Positions 1 to 7,721 of a stretch of DNA of 22,043 nt are shown in pieces. This stretch comes from CAMDWQ01 sp964543965 (GTDB taxonomy: Bacteria > Omnitrophota > Gorgyraeia > 2-02-FULL-51-18). Made by a program: the position numbers and the translations under genes. Every line of letters starts with the position of its first letter. Positions within the stretch are counted from its first letter, which is position 1. The DNA is taken from NCBI GenBank assembly GCA_964543965.1, contig CAZJAX010000021.1, positions 1 to 22,043 of the forward strand, written 5' to 3'. Under the pieces are notes generated by a model, which was not told the DNA's origin, made no database searches, and saw nothing but the letters and a program-made list of their open reading frames with translations.

Positions 1-1
1 T

Positions 2-1870
2 GTTGTCGGTTTTTCAGAGGAGAAGGCGTTCGATGAGGTGAAACCCATCGACTCCCTCATAGACCGAGAACCGGTGATCGACGAGCATCTGCTTGGCTTG
101 ACGCGGTGGATGTCCGAGCATTATTTCTGCGCCTGGGGGCAGACTCTTGAGACCGCGCTGCCCGCGCCGTTTAAAAAGGGCAAGTTTCTCATGAAAAGCC
201 GGGCCAAACCTATCTCTGAGACGGCGGAGACATTAAACCCGGAAGATCTTCCGTTGACCCCTTCTCAAGACAGAGCCTACCGCAGAGTCTCTGAAAAGAT
301 CAAAGCGCGCCGCCATGAAACGTTCCTTCTTCACGGCATCACCGGCAGCGGCAAGACAGAGGTCTACATGCACCTGATCCGCGATCTTTTGAAGATGGGC
401 CGCGGAAGCATCATTCTGGTGCCCGAGATTTCACTCACTCCGCAGGCGGTCGACCGATTCCATTCCCGTTTCGGGGATGTGCTTGCCGTCATCCACAGCC
501 GGCTTCCCCAGGGAAGGCGGGTGGAAGAGTGGCACCGCATCCGCAGCGGACAGGCCCAAGTGGTCGTCGGGGCGCGCTCGGCGGTGTTCAGCCCGGTCAA
601 GGATCTGGGGCTCATCGTCATCGACGAGGAGCACGACACGTCATATAAGCAGGGGGAAACGCCGAGATACCACGCGCGGGACGTCGCGGCCTGGCGTGCA
701 CGCGAAGCAGAGGCGATCCTTCTTTTGGGCAGCGCGACGCCGTCCCTCGAATCTTACCACTCTTCCGAGCTGCCCGAAGGCGCTCCGGGCCGCATTGTAA
801 GGCTTGATTTACCGGAGCGCATCGAAAAGAGGCCTCTGCCTGCCGTGGAGATCGTCGATATGCGTCGGCCTGTCAAAGAAAAGCGGGATTTTATTTTTTC
901 GCCCATCCTCGAAAATAGCGTGAAAGAGTCGCTGGCAAAAAATGAACAGGTGATGCTGCTGCTGAACCGGCGGGGCTTTTCGACGCACCTTCACTGCAAT
1001 GCCTGCGGGTTCGTGATGACCTGCGATCATTGCCGCATCTCTCTGGCGTATCACTTCGACAAAGGGATCCTTCTGTGCCATCTGTGCGATTTCAAATCGG
1101 AGCCGGTGCGGCTTTGTCCGGGCTGCAGCAAAAGCTATCTCAATTATTTCGGGGTCGGCACACAGAAGGTCTACGAAGAAGCGCGTAAAACTTTTCCCGA
1201 GGCGCGCCTGGCTCGCATGGACACGGACTCGACCCAAAAAAAAGACGCGCACGAAACGATCCTGCGCGCGTTCAAGCGCGGGGAGATCGACATCTTGATC
1301 GGCACCCAGATGATCGCCAAGGGTCACGATTTTCCCAACGTGTCTCTCATCGGCGTCGTCTCCGCAGACACAGCGCTTCATATCCCTGATTTTCGGGCAT
1401 CCGAGCGCACCTTTGCGCTTCTGACGCAGGTCGCCGGCAGGGCCGGCAGGGGAGATATTCCGGGGAAGGTGATCGTTCAGTCTCATGTGCCGCACCACTA
1501 CTCCATTCAAAGCGCGAAGGAGCACCACTACCTTGATTTTTACAAAAAGGAGATCGAGTTCCGCCGGGAGCTTTTCATGCCTCCCTTTACGAGGCTGGTG
1601 CGCGTCGTGTTTAGCGGGCTTGTCGAAAAGGAAGTCATACGCCAGATCTTTCATTTCACGAAGACTCTCGAGATGAGTATCGGCGAGTCTTCGGAGATCA
1701 AGATCTTGGGACCGTCGCCGGCCATGGTTTCCCGCGAAAAGGGTCAGTTTCACTGGAATTTCTACCTGAAGGGCCCTGAGGTCGCAGAAATGAACGCTCT
1801 TTTGCGGCGGGCTCTTTCGGAATTCAAAAAAAGCCGCATAGCCATGACCGTCGATGTAGACCCTCAGTGA
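2..1870 (+). CDS. priA: Primosomal protein N' (PriA helicase), 5' truncated by window edge
   Basis: PriA is the 3'-5' DNA helicase that restarts collapsed replication forks and reloads the replisome. The frame is open to the left edge, and residues before the first possible start (GTG at 38) continue the family's N-terminal DNA-binding domain (VVGFSEEKAF...KPI), so the true start lies upstream and about 50-60 residues are missing. Numbering from the GTG: Walker A GITGSGKTE at 100-108, DEEH box at 196-199, GSATPS at 231-236. Four CxxC pairs at Cys 320/323, 329/332, 347/350 and 360/363 form the two-zinc module typical of PriA. The C-terminal helicase half carries IGTQMIAKGHDFPNV and QVAGRAGRGD. 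The C-terminal end is intact (TGA 1868-1870). def follows after 21 nt, and priA-def-fmt is a common bacterial order. Identification is certain. Confidence 0.97.
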   Translation, partial: VVGFSEEKAFDEVKPIDSLIDREPVIDEHLLGLTRWMSEHYFCAWGQTLETALPAPFKKGKFLMKSRAKPISETAETLNPEDLPLTPSQDRAYRRVSEKIKARRHETFLLHGITGSGKTEVYMHLIRDLLKMGRGSIILVPEISLTPQAVDRFHSRFGDVLAVIHSRLPQGRRVEEWHRIRSGQAQVVVGARSAVFSPVKDLGLIVIDEEHDTSYKQGETPRYHARDVAAWRAREAEAILLLGSATPSLESYHSSELPEGAPGRIVRLDLPERIEKRPLPAVEIVDMRRPVKEKRDFIFSPILENSVKESLAKNEQVMLLLNRRGFSTHLHCNACGFVMTCDHCRISLAYHFDKGILLCHLCDFKSEPVRLCPGCSKSYLNYFGVGTQKVYEEARKTFPEARLARMDTDSTQKKDAHETILRAFKRGEIDILIGTQMIAKGHDFPNVSLIGVVSADTALHIPDFRASERTFALLTQVAGRAGRGDIPGKVIVQSHVPHHYSIQSAKEHHYLDFYKKEIEFRRELFMPPFTRLVRVVFSGLVEKEVIRQIFHFTKTLEMSIGESSEIKILGPSPAMVSREKGQFHWNFYLKGPEVAEMNALLRRALSEFKKSRIAMTVDVDPQ

Positions 1871-1885
1871 GCTTCATGTTAAAAT
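1857..1885 (+). promoter_or_regulatory. Candidate extended -10 promoter for def
   Basis: TAGACC at 1857-1862 (4 of 6 to the -35 consensus), a 17-nt spacer, and TAAAAT at 1880-1885 (5 of 6) preceded by an extended TG at 1877-1878. A start about 7 nt after the -10 would fall on the A of the def ATG at 1892, so the mRNA would be leaderless. No Shine-Dalgarno sequence precedes def. The prediction rests on motif match and spacing only. Confidence 0.4.
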
Positions 1886-1891
1886 CACTCT

Positions 1892-2386
1892 ATGGCCATC
1901 CTTCCTGTATTGAAAATAGGCAATAAGATCCTCGAAACGAAGGCTCTTCCGGTGAAATCGATCACCGAAGATGACCGGCGCCTCGTTCGCGACATGATCG
2001 ATACCATGTACGCGGAAAACGGCGTGGGGCTGGCGGCCAATCAGGTGGGCAGCCTGAGGCGTGTTTTTGTCGCAAATCCCGGTCTGGACAAGGGGCAGGA
2101 GATCGTCCTTTTTAATGCGGAGATCCTCAAAAAAGAGGGTGAGATCAAGGAGTTTGAAGGCTGTCTCTCCATTCCGGAATTTTATGAGCCGGTCAAACGG
2201 GCTAAAAAGGTCTGGGTCCGCGCCTTGACGCTTGACGGCCGTCCAGTCGAAGTTTCCGGCGAAGGTCTTCTTTCCCGTATTTTCCAGCACGAGATCGATC
2301 ATCTGGACGGCATCCTTTTCGTCGACCGCCTCGGACCCGTGAAAAGCCGCATTTCCAGAAAAAAACTTTTGAAAAAGAATTCGTGA
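1892..2386 (+). CDS. def: Peptide deformylase
   Basis: This metalloenzyme removes the formyl group from the N-terminal methionine of new proteins in the cytoplasm. All three family motifs are present in the 164-aa product: GVGLAANQ at 44-51, EGCLS at 89-93 with the metal-binding Cys, and HEIDH at 133-137 with two metal-binding His and the catalytic Glu. Length is normal. The ATG at 1892 is chosen because the protein begins with the usual IL.VL.IGN segment right after it. There is no Shine-Dalgarno sequence, but an extended -10 element sits immediately upstream. The stop overlaps the fmt start by 4 nt (GTGA), which couples deformylase and formyltransferase translation. Confidence 0.97.
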   Translation: MAILPVLKIGNKILETKALPVKSITEDDRRLVRDMIDTMYAENGVGLAANQVGSLRRVFVANPGLDKGQEIVLFNAEILKKEGEIKEFEGCLSIPEFYEPVKRAKKVWVRALTLDGRPVEVSGEGLLSRIFQHEIDHLDGILFVDRLGPVKSRISRKKLLKKNS

Positions 2387-3321
2387 AGATCGTTTTTTTT
2401 GGTACCAGCCCGTTCGGCATCCCATCGCTCGAAGCTCTTCTGGGCGCCAGCCACTCGATCTGCGCTGTCGTCACCACCGCCGATAAACCTGCCGGCCGCA
2501 ACCTGCGGGTCACGGCATCGCCCGTAAAGGAATGGGCAGCCGCCAAAAACCTTCCTGTGATCGAGACCTCTAGAGAGGCCATCACGACGCTCGGGGAGCG
2601 TTTGCGCGCGATGAATGCGGACGTATTCGTGGTGATCTCGTTCGGCGTGATCTTGCCGCAAAGCCTGCTTGATATTCCTGCGGCCGGTGCATTGAACGTG
2701 CATTCATCGCTCTTGCCGCGCTACCGCGGCCCCGCACCTATACACTGGGCGCTCATGAATGGCGATGCCGAAACGGGTGTCACTGTGATGCGCATGGCCG
2801 CGTCATTGGATACGGGCGATATCCTGGTGCAAAAAAAAGAGACGATCCTCGATACGGATGACGAGCGCAGCCTGCATGAGCGCCTGAGCCGTCTCGGCGC
2901 CTCGGCGCTGATCGAGTCGCTGACGCTCATCGACCGGAAAGCCGCCGTCTATACCCCTCAAAGCAAGCACCTCGCGACGTATGCGAGGAAAATCACCAAG
3001 GAAGACGGCCGCATCGACTGGAGCCAGACGGCCGATGTGATCTCCAGGCGTGTCCGCGCGTTGGCAGGGTGGCCTGGGACTTATACGTTCCTTCACGGCA
3101 AAAGGATCATTATCCTGAAAGCTTCGGTCGCGTTTGAGACGCACCCTGCCGGAGCGGAGCCGGGCTTCATTCTCCAGGCGTCAGTGCCCGCCGGCATCCT
3201 GGTGGCGGCAAAAAAAAGCGTTTTGTGCATCGAAGAGCTGCAGGCTGAAGGCAGAAAGCCGCTTTCCGCGGCCGCGTTTTTGACGGGCTACGCTTTAAAA
3301 GCGGGCGAGGTCTTCGAATGA
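2383..3321 (+). CDS. fmt: Methionyl-tRNA formyltransferase
   Basis: The enzyme formylates initiator Met-tRNA from 10-formyltetrahydrofolate, giving the group that Def later removes. The 312-aa product opens with the Rossmann-type strand MKIVFFGTSPFGIPSLEAL and carries the signature NVHSSLLPRYRGPAPI followed by GDAETGVTVMRM, with the catalytic Asn-His region intact. The C-terminal OB-like tRNA-binding domain is recognisable (ARKITKEDGRIDW, RALAGWPGTYT). The start is GTG at 2383, overlapping the def stop, and the MKIVFFGT start matches the family exactly. Length is normal (about 310-315 aa). Confidence 0.97.
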   Translation: MKIVFFGTSPFGIPSLEALLGASHSICAVVTTADKPAGRNLRVTASPVKEWAAAKNLPVIETSREAITTLGERLRAMNADVFVVISFGVILPQSLLDIPAAGALNVHSSLLPRYRGPAPIHWALMNGDAETGVTVMRMAASLDTGDILVQKKETILDTDDERSLHERLSRLGASALIESLTLIDRKAAVYTPQSKHLATYARKITKEDGRIDWSQTADVISRRVRALAGWPGTYTFLHGKRIIILKASVAFETHPAGAEPGFILQASVPAGILVAAKKSVLCIEELQAEGRKPLSAAAFLTGYALKAGEVFE

Positions 3322-3355
3322 GGTTTCCGAGGGTTGCGGCTCTCCGAGTTTGTTC

Positions 3356-3384
3356 TTTCAATCCAGACCGATATTTGGGATAAT
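3356..3384 (+). promoter_or_regulatory. Candidate extended -10 promoter upstream of the CBS-motif gene
   Basis: TTTCAA at 3356-3361 (weak -35, 3 of 6), a 17-nt spacer, and GATAAT at 3379-3384 (5 of 6) with an extended TG at 3376-3377. The expected start near 3391 lies just before the ATG at 3394. If correct, transcription begins between fmt and the next gene and the mRNA is almost leaderless. The weak -35 keeps confidence low. Confidence 0.35.
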
Positions 3385-3393
3385 CCTGGGAAA

Positions 3394-4686
3394 ATGCGTC
3401 TACCTCACGTTGCGCCTAAAGAGCTGGTTCAGGCCGATTACGAAGTTTTAAGTTCTTACGAGCATCTGGATACCGCCCCGGACATCCAGGACCTCCTATT
3501 TATCCAATCCCTCGAAGGCAGAGCCCACAACGGCGCCGGCGTTTTTAACAAGCGCACCTACGTTAACACCACGATCGACGATGTCGTAAAAGCTCTTGGC
3601 CGTGACGCGGAAGACATCAAGAGGCGCCGCCAAAAACTGATCGATGATATTGTGGATTTCGCCGTGGATGTGATGGATGGAGGCAAGCATGAGAAGCTCC
3701 TCAACTCTCAAGGCGAGCCTTTGCTGGGAATCGAGTTTTTTAAGGAGCGCCATGTCAATGCCCGCGACGTCCTTCGCGGTCTTTATATGGGAGGTCTGCG
3801 CGATAACCCCGACATACGCAAAGAAGCGGAAAAGCTTTACCAGATCAAGATCGGCGGCGGACGCTGCTACGTCATCGACATCAAGACGATGCTCGAGATG
3901 AAGCTTGACGGCGAAGTTCTGGCGCACGAGCCTCATGAAGACAAGATCGATGAGTTCATCAAGAGGGGGCTCATCGTGGAGACGGAAGGTATCGTGGATC
4001 CCGAGACTCAGCGGTATTTCTATATCCGCCACCGCGTAGGCCCCGGCCAATCGGACGACGGAGCCTTTATCATGGCGGGACTTCTTTATAATGCAGACGT
4101 CGCGCTCGGAGTTTTTCTGGCCGACGTCATTGACACGCTTGAAAAATATGCACCTGTCTACAAAGACCAGGACGGCAATCTTTCGTTTTTGATCGCCCGC
4201 GGTTTCCAGGACCTGAAGATCTCGATGCAGGATGTCTACGAGCTTACATGGCTGGCGGCCATTCCTGAGGCGGACGAGACGAGTGTCCCCGACAGCTCTT
4301 TACGTTATCTTCTGTCCATTGATTCTCGCGTGAACCGTTCGGCTTTCCGATCGCACCTCGACTTTATCGAAGGCAAACCTGTTGTGCCGCTTCTGGTGAG
4401 CTTTAAAAGGATCCTCTCCACTCATTTTTACGAATACATTAACCACCGCCTTATCAACGAGCGCAAACTCGAAAAGCTTGCGATGCCCCGTGTTACGATC
4501 CAGGAGATCGAAAAGCCTGTGATGGATCTCGTGAAGAAGGACTTCAGCATCATGATGAAGGACGCGACGATCGGGGAAGTGATCAAGCGCTTCAAGGAAA
4601 CGAAGTGCGATATCATTATTCTGCAGGATAAAAACATGAGGGTCGTCGGCACGATACGGCCTTCGGATCTCCATCAATATGTCTAA
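3394..4686 (+). CDS. Unrecognised 430-aa protein with a single C-terminal CBS-like motif
   Basis: I do not recognise residues 1-380. They are soluble and mixed in charge, with no signal peptide, membrane segment, P-loop or metal motif that I can see. The last 48 residues (383-430) look like one CBS motif: IGEVIKRF, a buried CDIIIL strand, a charged turn, then RVVGTIRPSDL. CBS motifs usually pair to bind adenine nucleotides; a lone one may pair by dimerising. Two starts are possible. A TTG at 3334 adds 20 residues. The ATG at 3394 is preferred because a -10-like element ends 9 nt before it and the extra residues look unstructured. The TAA is followed 14 nt later by the first galT-family gene. 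A nucleotide-sensing regulatory role is only a guess. Confidence 0.8.
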   Translation: MRLPHVAPKELVQADYEVLSSYEHLDTAPDIQDLLFIQSLEGRAHNGAGVFNKRTYVNTTIDDVVKALGRDAEDIKRRRQKLIDDIVDFAVDVMDGGKHEKLLNSQGEPLLGIEFFKERHVNARDVLRGLYMGGLRDNPDIRKEAEKLYQIKIGGGRCYVIDIKTMLEMKLDGEVLAHEPHEDKIDEFIKRGLIVETEGIVDPETQRYFYIRHRVGPGQSDDGAFIMAGLLYNADVALGVFLADVIDTLEKYAPVYKDQDGNLSFLIARGFQDLKISMQDVYELTWLAAIPEADETSVPDSSLRYLLSIDSRVNRSAFRSHLDFIEGKPVVPLLVSFKRILSTHFYEYINHRLINERKLEKLAMPRVTIQEIEKPVMDLVKKDFSIMMKDATIGEVIKRFKETKCDIIILQDKNMRVVGTIRPSDLHQYV

Positions 4687-4700
4687 CCCGGATCAGCCAA

Positions 4701-5762
4701 ATGCCCGAGCTTAGAAGAGACCCCGTTGTCGGCTATTGGACTATTATTTCGACCGAGCGGGGGCGCAGACCCGTGGAATACCGCACCGGAGAGGCGCAGG
4801 AAAACGAGGCTGTGTGTTCTTTCTGCGAGGGACGTGAAAGCAAGACAACGCGCGAGATCTTTGCTGACCGCAAGCCCGGCACCAAGCCTGACATGCCCGG
4901 ATGGGATGTCCGGACGATCCTGAGTAAGGTGCCGATCCTATCTCATACAGGCTCGGAGGTCGACCGTTTCGGTATGGGACTTTATGACCTGATGGACGGC
5001 GTAGGCCAGCACGAGATCATCATCGAGTCCCCGAAGCATAAACACGATCTGGATGAGCTGAGTGACGAGGAAGTCAAAAAAGTCGTAGGTGTCTACGTCA
5101 GCCGCTTCAAAGCGCTTGAGCAGGACAAACGCTTCGATTACACGCTGCTTTTTAAGAACCACGGCCACGTATCCGGCGTGCTAAAAGACGTTGTGCGCCA
5201 TTCGCGATCCCAGATGATCTCGATGCCCATCATGCCGAAGCGCGTCAAGGAAGAGCTCCTGGGCTGTAAAAATTATTTTGAGAGGCGGGACCGGTGTGTT
5301 TTCTGCGATATCATACGCCAAGAGATATCCGAGGCGTCGCGCGTTGTCGCTGAAAACGAATCCTTTCTGTGTTACTGCCCGTTCGCATCCCGCTCGCCGT
5401 TCGAGATGTGGATACTGCCAAAAAAGCATAGCGCCGATTTCGCGCGTATGCCCGAGGCGGATCTGGGGCGCTTCGCGTCTATCCTGAAAGAGGCTCTTCT
5501 GAGGCTGCGGGTGCTGCTGGAGGATCCGCCGTTCAATTTTATCCTCCACACGGCTCCGCACCGCCACGAGCCGAATGAGCCGCGCTGGCAGATGCTGGAG
5601 TCTTATTACCACTGGTATCTGCAGATATCTCCGCGGCTGACGCGTAATGCGGGCTTCGAGTGGGGCACCGGCATCCATATCAATCCGACACCGCCGGAAG
5701 ACGCCGCCTATCTTCTCCGTGAGACCCAGATCAAAGGAACGAGCCATGCCTCAGTTTCGTAA
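4701..5762 (+). CDS. GalT-family nucleotidyltransferase paralogue with altered active site
   Basis: This 353-aa protein has the two-domain HIT-fold architecture of galactose-1-phosphate uridylyltransferase and aligns along its length with the next gene. Shared features are the N-terminal RRDPVVGYW, a CxxC at Cys39/42, QHEIIIESP, LLFKNHG, a second CxxC at Cys199/202, SPFEMWILP and GTGIHINPTP. Key positions differ. The HPHSQ nucleophile motif reads HSRSQ (167-171), so the second His, which carries the uridylyl group in GalT, is Arg169. The later HWH reads HWY (304-306), and the conserved NK before FPA reads SK. About three residues are inserted before the motif. It may be inactive, a partner subunit, or an enzyme with other chemistry. 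The start at ATG 4701 gives a family-like N terminus; no clear Shine-Dalgarno sequence is seen. Confidence 0.85.
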   Translation: MPELRRDPVVGYWTIISTERGRRPVEYRTGEAQENEAVCSFCEGRESKTTREIFADRKPGTKPDMPGWDVRTILSKVPILSHTGSEVDRFGMGLYDLMDGVGQHEIIIESPKHKHDLDELSDEEVKKVVGVYVSRFKALEQDKRFDYTLLFKNHGHVSGVLKDVVRHSRSQMISMPIMPKRVKEELLGCKNYFERRDRCVFCDIIRQEISEASRVVAENESFLCYCPFASRSPFEMWILPKKHSADFARMPEADLGRFASILKEALLRLRVLLEDPPFNFILHTAPHRHEPNEPRWQMLESYYHWYLQISPRLTRNAGFEWGTGIHINPTPPEDAAYLLRETQIKGTSHASVS

Positions 5763-6747
5763 AGACCCGATCAACGGCCGCTGGGTCATCGTCAACGCCG
5801 AATCGCCGCGTCTGACATTTCCGCCCAGGACGAGCGTCAAGTCCTCCAAAGTGTGTCCTTTTTGTCCGGGCAACGAGTCTTTGACGCCTCCGGAGATCGC
5901 CTCCTATCAGATGCGCGGCTCCTACGGCGGCCGGAACAGCTGGCAGGTTCGCGTGATCCCCAACAAATTCCCGGCTCTTCGCATCGAAGAGAGCGCCGAG
6001 AGGCGCGGCGCCGGTATCTATGACCGCATCGGCGGTTTTGGCGCGCATGAGGTCATCATCGAGAATCCGGATCACGACAAGGAGATCGCGGATCTGAGCC
6101 TTGATGAAGCCGCGCTTATCCTTAAGGTGTACCGCGACCGCTGCGCGGACTTGAGCCGGGATAAGCGCATCCGCTACATCCTGCTTTTTAAGAACTACGG
6201 TTCCGAAGCCGGCGCCAGCCTCGAACATCCTCATTCCCAGCTCATCGGGCTTCCGATCGTGCCCTCAAGGGTGCTGGGAGAGGTGCGGGGCTCCTCGGCG
6301 CATTACGATCTGACGGAGCGCTGCATCTACTGCGATATGCTTGAGCAGGAGAAAGTCGACAAGCAGCTGACGGTCTATTCTGAGGGAGGTTTTACGGCGA
6401 TCGCACCGTTCGCTGCTCGCTTTCCTTTTGAAACCTGGATACTGCCCAGCGCGCACGCCTCAAGTTTCGAAGCTATTAGCGAAGAGGGGTTGAGGGGGGC
6501 CGCTAAGGCGCTTCAGGAGACGCTCAAACGTCTCAAGAGAGCGCTTGGCGATCCGGCCTACAACCTCATGATCCATACCGAGCCTCTCCATGGCCGCTCT
6601 GCCGAAAGTTTTCACTGGCACATCGAGATCATACCGCATCTCACCGAAGTGGCGGGTTTCGAGCTGGGTACCGGTTTTTATCTGAATCCGACGCCGTCAG
6701 AGATCGCCGCTAAAAAACTGCGCCAGGCGGGAGAGGGGGAGGCTTGA
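5746..6747 (+). CDS. galT: Galactose-1-phosphate uridylyltransferase family enzyme
   Basis: GalT swaps UMP between UDP-glucose and galactose-1-phosphate in the Leloir pathway; related enzymes act on ADP-glucose. The 333-aa product keeps the catalytic sites: Cys37/Cys40 zinc pair, VIPNKFPAL at 70-78, HPHSQ at 161-165 with His163 as nucleophile, a second CxxC at Cys193/196, and HWH at 290-292. The two-CxxC form resembles Thermotoga-type GalT and plant ADP-glucose phosphorylase more than E. coli GalT, so the nucleotide and sugar are not certain. The ATG at 5746 is chosen over upstream in-frame codons because AAAGGA lies 7 nt before it and MPQFRKDP matches the start of the paralogue. It overlaps the paralogue's end by 17 nt, so the two are cotranscribed. 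Confidence 0.93.
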   Translation: MPQFRKDPINGRWVIVNAESPRLTFPPRTSVKSSKVCPFCPGNESLTPPEIASYQMRGSYGGRNSWQVRVIPNKFPALRIEESAERRGAGIYDRIGGFGAHEVIIENPDHDKEIADLSLDEAALILKVYRDRCADLSRDKRIRYILLFKNYGSEAGASLEHPHSQLIGLPIVPSRVLGEVRGSSAHYDLTERCIYCDMLEQEKVDKQLTVYSEGGFTAIAPFAARFPFETWILPSAHASSFEAISEEGLRGAAKALQETLKRLKRALGDPAYNLMIHTEPLHGRSAESFHWHIEIIPHLTEVAGFELGTGFYLNPTPSEIAAKKLRQAGEGEA

Positions 6748-7721
6748 AGAAGAATTTTATCGGGGTGATCGTGAGCCTTGTCTTCATCGGCATCCTGGCC
6801 TATTCGATGCGCGCGGAGGTGCCGCGCGTGTTAAGCGTGCTCAGAAACGGCAATCATGCGCTGCTTTTGGCCGCGACGCTTATCTTTCTTACAGCCGGAG
6901 TCATTATGGGCCTGCGTCTCAAATTGATCTTCAGCGGCAAAGATATCCTGATACCTCTCAGGGAGACGGTAAGTCTTACGTTCGTCGGTTTTTTCTTCAA
7001 CAATTTCCTTCCCACGTCCGCCGGAGGCGACATCGTCAAGGCGATCTGTGCGGCGCGCATCACCAAGGAGCCTGTAAAATGTGTGAGCGCCGTGATGATG
7101 GACCGCATATTCGGGCTTTTCATGTTTATTTTGATCCCCTGCGCGAGCCTTTTCTTTCTTAGGGATAAGATCAATCCCAAGGTTCCGGTCATCGTCTACT
7201 CGTTTTTGGGCATGTCTATAATTTTTTTTGTACTTATCTTTAATTCGAGCATCGCCAAACGTTTTCATCTAGTGGAGAAGTTCTTGAACGTCTTTAAAGT
7301 CGGCGGGTTTATCCGCAGGATTTACGATGAGCTTCATGATTTCAAGAACCATAAGGGTCTTGTCGCGCTCGCTATGATTTTATCGCTGGCGGGGCAGAGC
7401 GTGAGCATCTTTGTGCTCTACCTGATGGCGCTGGCTCTCGGAGCGGACCCGTCTTCATGGCTTTATTTTTTTCTTCTCGTGCCCATCGTGCATCTGATCG
7501 GCATGGTGCCTTTGACGCTCAACGGTCTCGGGCCGCGCGAAGCGGCATATATCTATTTTCTAAAGAACTATATCGGCGTGGAAAGAGCAACGGCTGTGGG
7601 TATTCTTTGGTTCGGTCTGCTCATGGTTTGCAGTATCATCGGAGGCCTGATCTATCTGGCTCGCCATGATTACCACATCCGATTCAACAAACCCAATCGG
7701 GAGGAAGTGACCGCCCTATGA
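6744..7721 (+). CDS. Lysylphosphatidylglycerol synthase TM region / UPF0104 flippase-like membrane protein
   Basis: A 325-aa integral membrane protein with about seven or eight hydrophobic segments, resembling the YbhN/AglD and MprF membrane-domain family. Family signatures are NNFLPTSAGGDIVKA (about 91-105), DRIFGL, and MVPLTLNGLGPREA near the C terminus. Members are implicated in moving lipids or lipid-linked sugars across the inner membrane; the substrate here is unknown. Start is TTG at 6744, overlapping the galT TGA by 4 nt and preceded by a purine-rich GGGGAGG. The other end overlaps the next gene by ATGA. Position after two GalT-family genes fits a role in glycolipid or envelope polymer assembly, but that is inference. 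Confidence 0.9.
   Translation: MKKNFIGVIVSLVFIGILAYSMRAEVPRVLSVLRNGNHALLLAATLIFLTAGVIMGLRLKLIFSGKDILIPLRETVSLTFVGFFFNNFLPTSAGGDIVKAICAARITKEPVKCVSAVMMDRIFGLFMFILIPCASLFFLRDKINPKVPVIVYSFLGMSIIFFVLIFNSSIAKRFHLVEKFLNVFKVGGFIRRIYDELHDFKNHKGLVALAMILSLAGQSVSIFVLYLMALALGADPSSWLYFFLLVPIVHLIGMVPLTLNGLGPREAAYIYFLKNYIGVERATAVGILWFGLLMVCSIIGGLIYLARHDYHIRFNKPNREEVTAL

Noticed and set aside
809..1753. Long open frame on the minus strand opposite priA
   Set aside because: It lies wholly opposite the PriA helicase core, its translation shows no family pattern and is rich in Arg, His and Asp as expected of an antisense shadow in GC-rich coding DNA.
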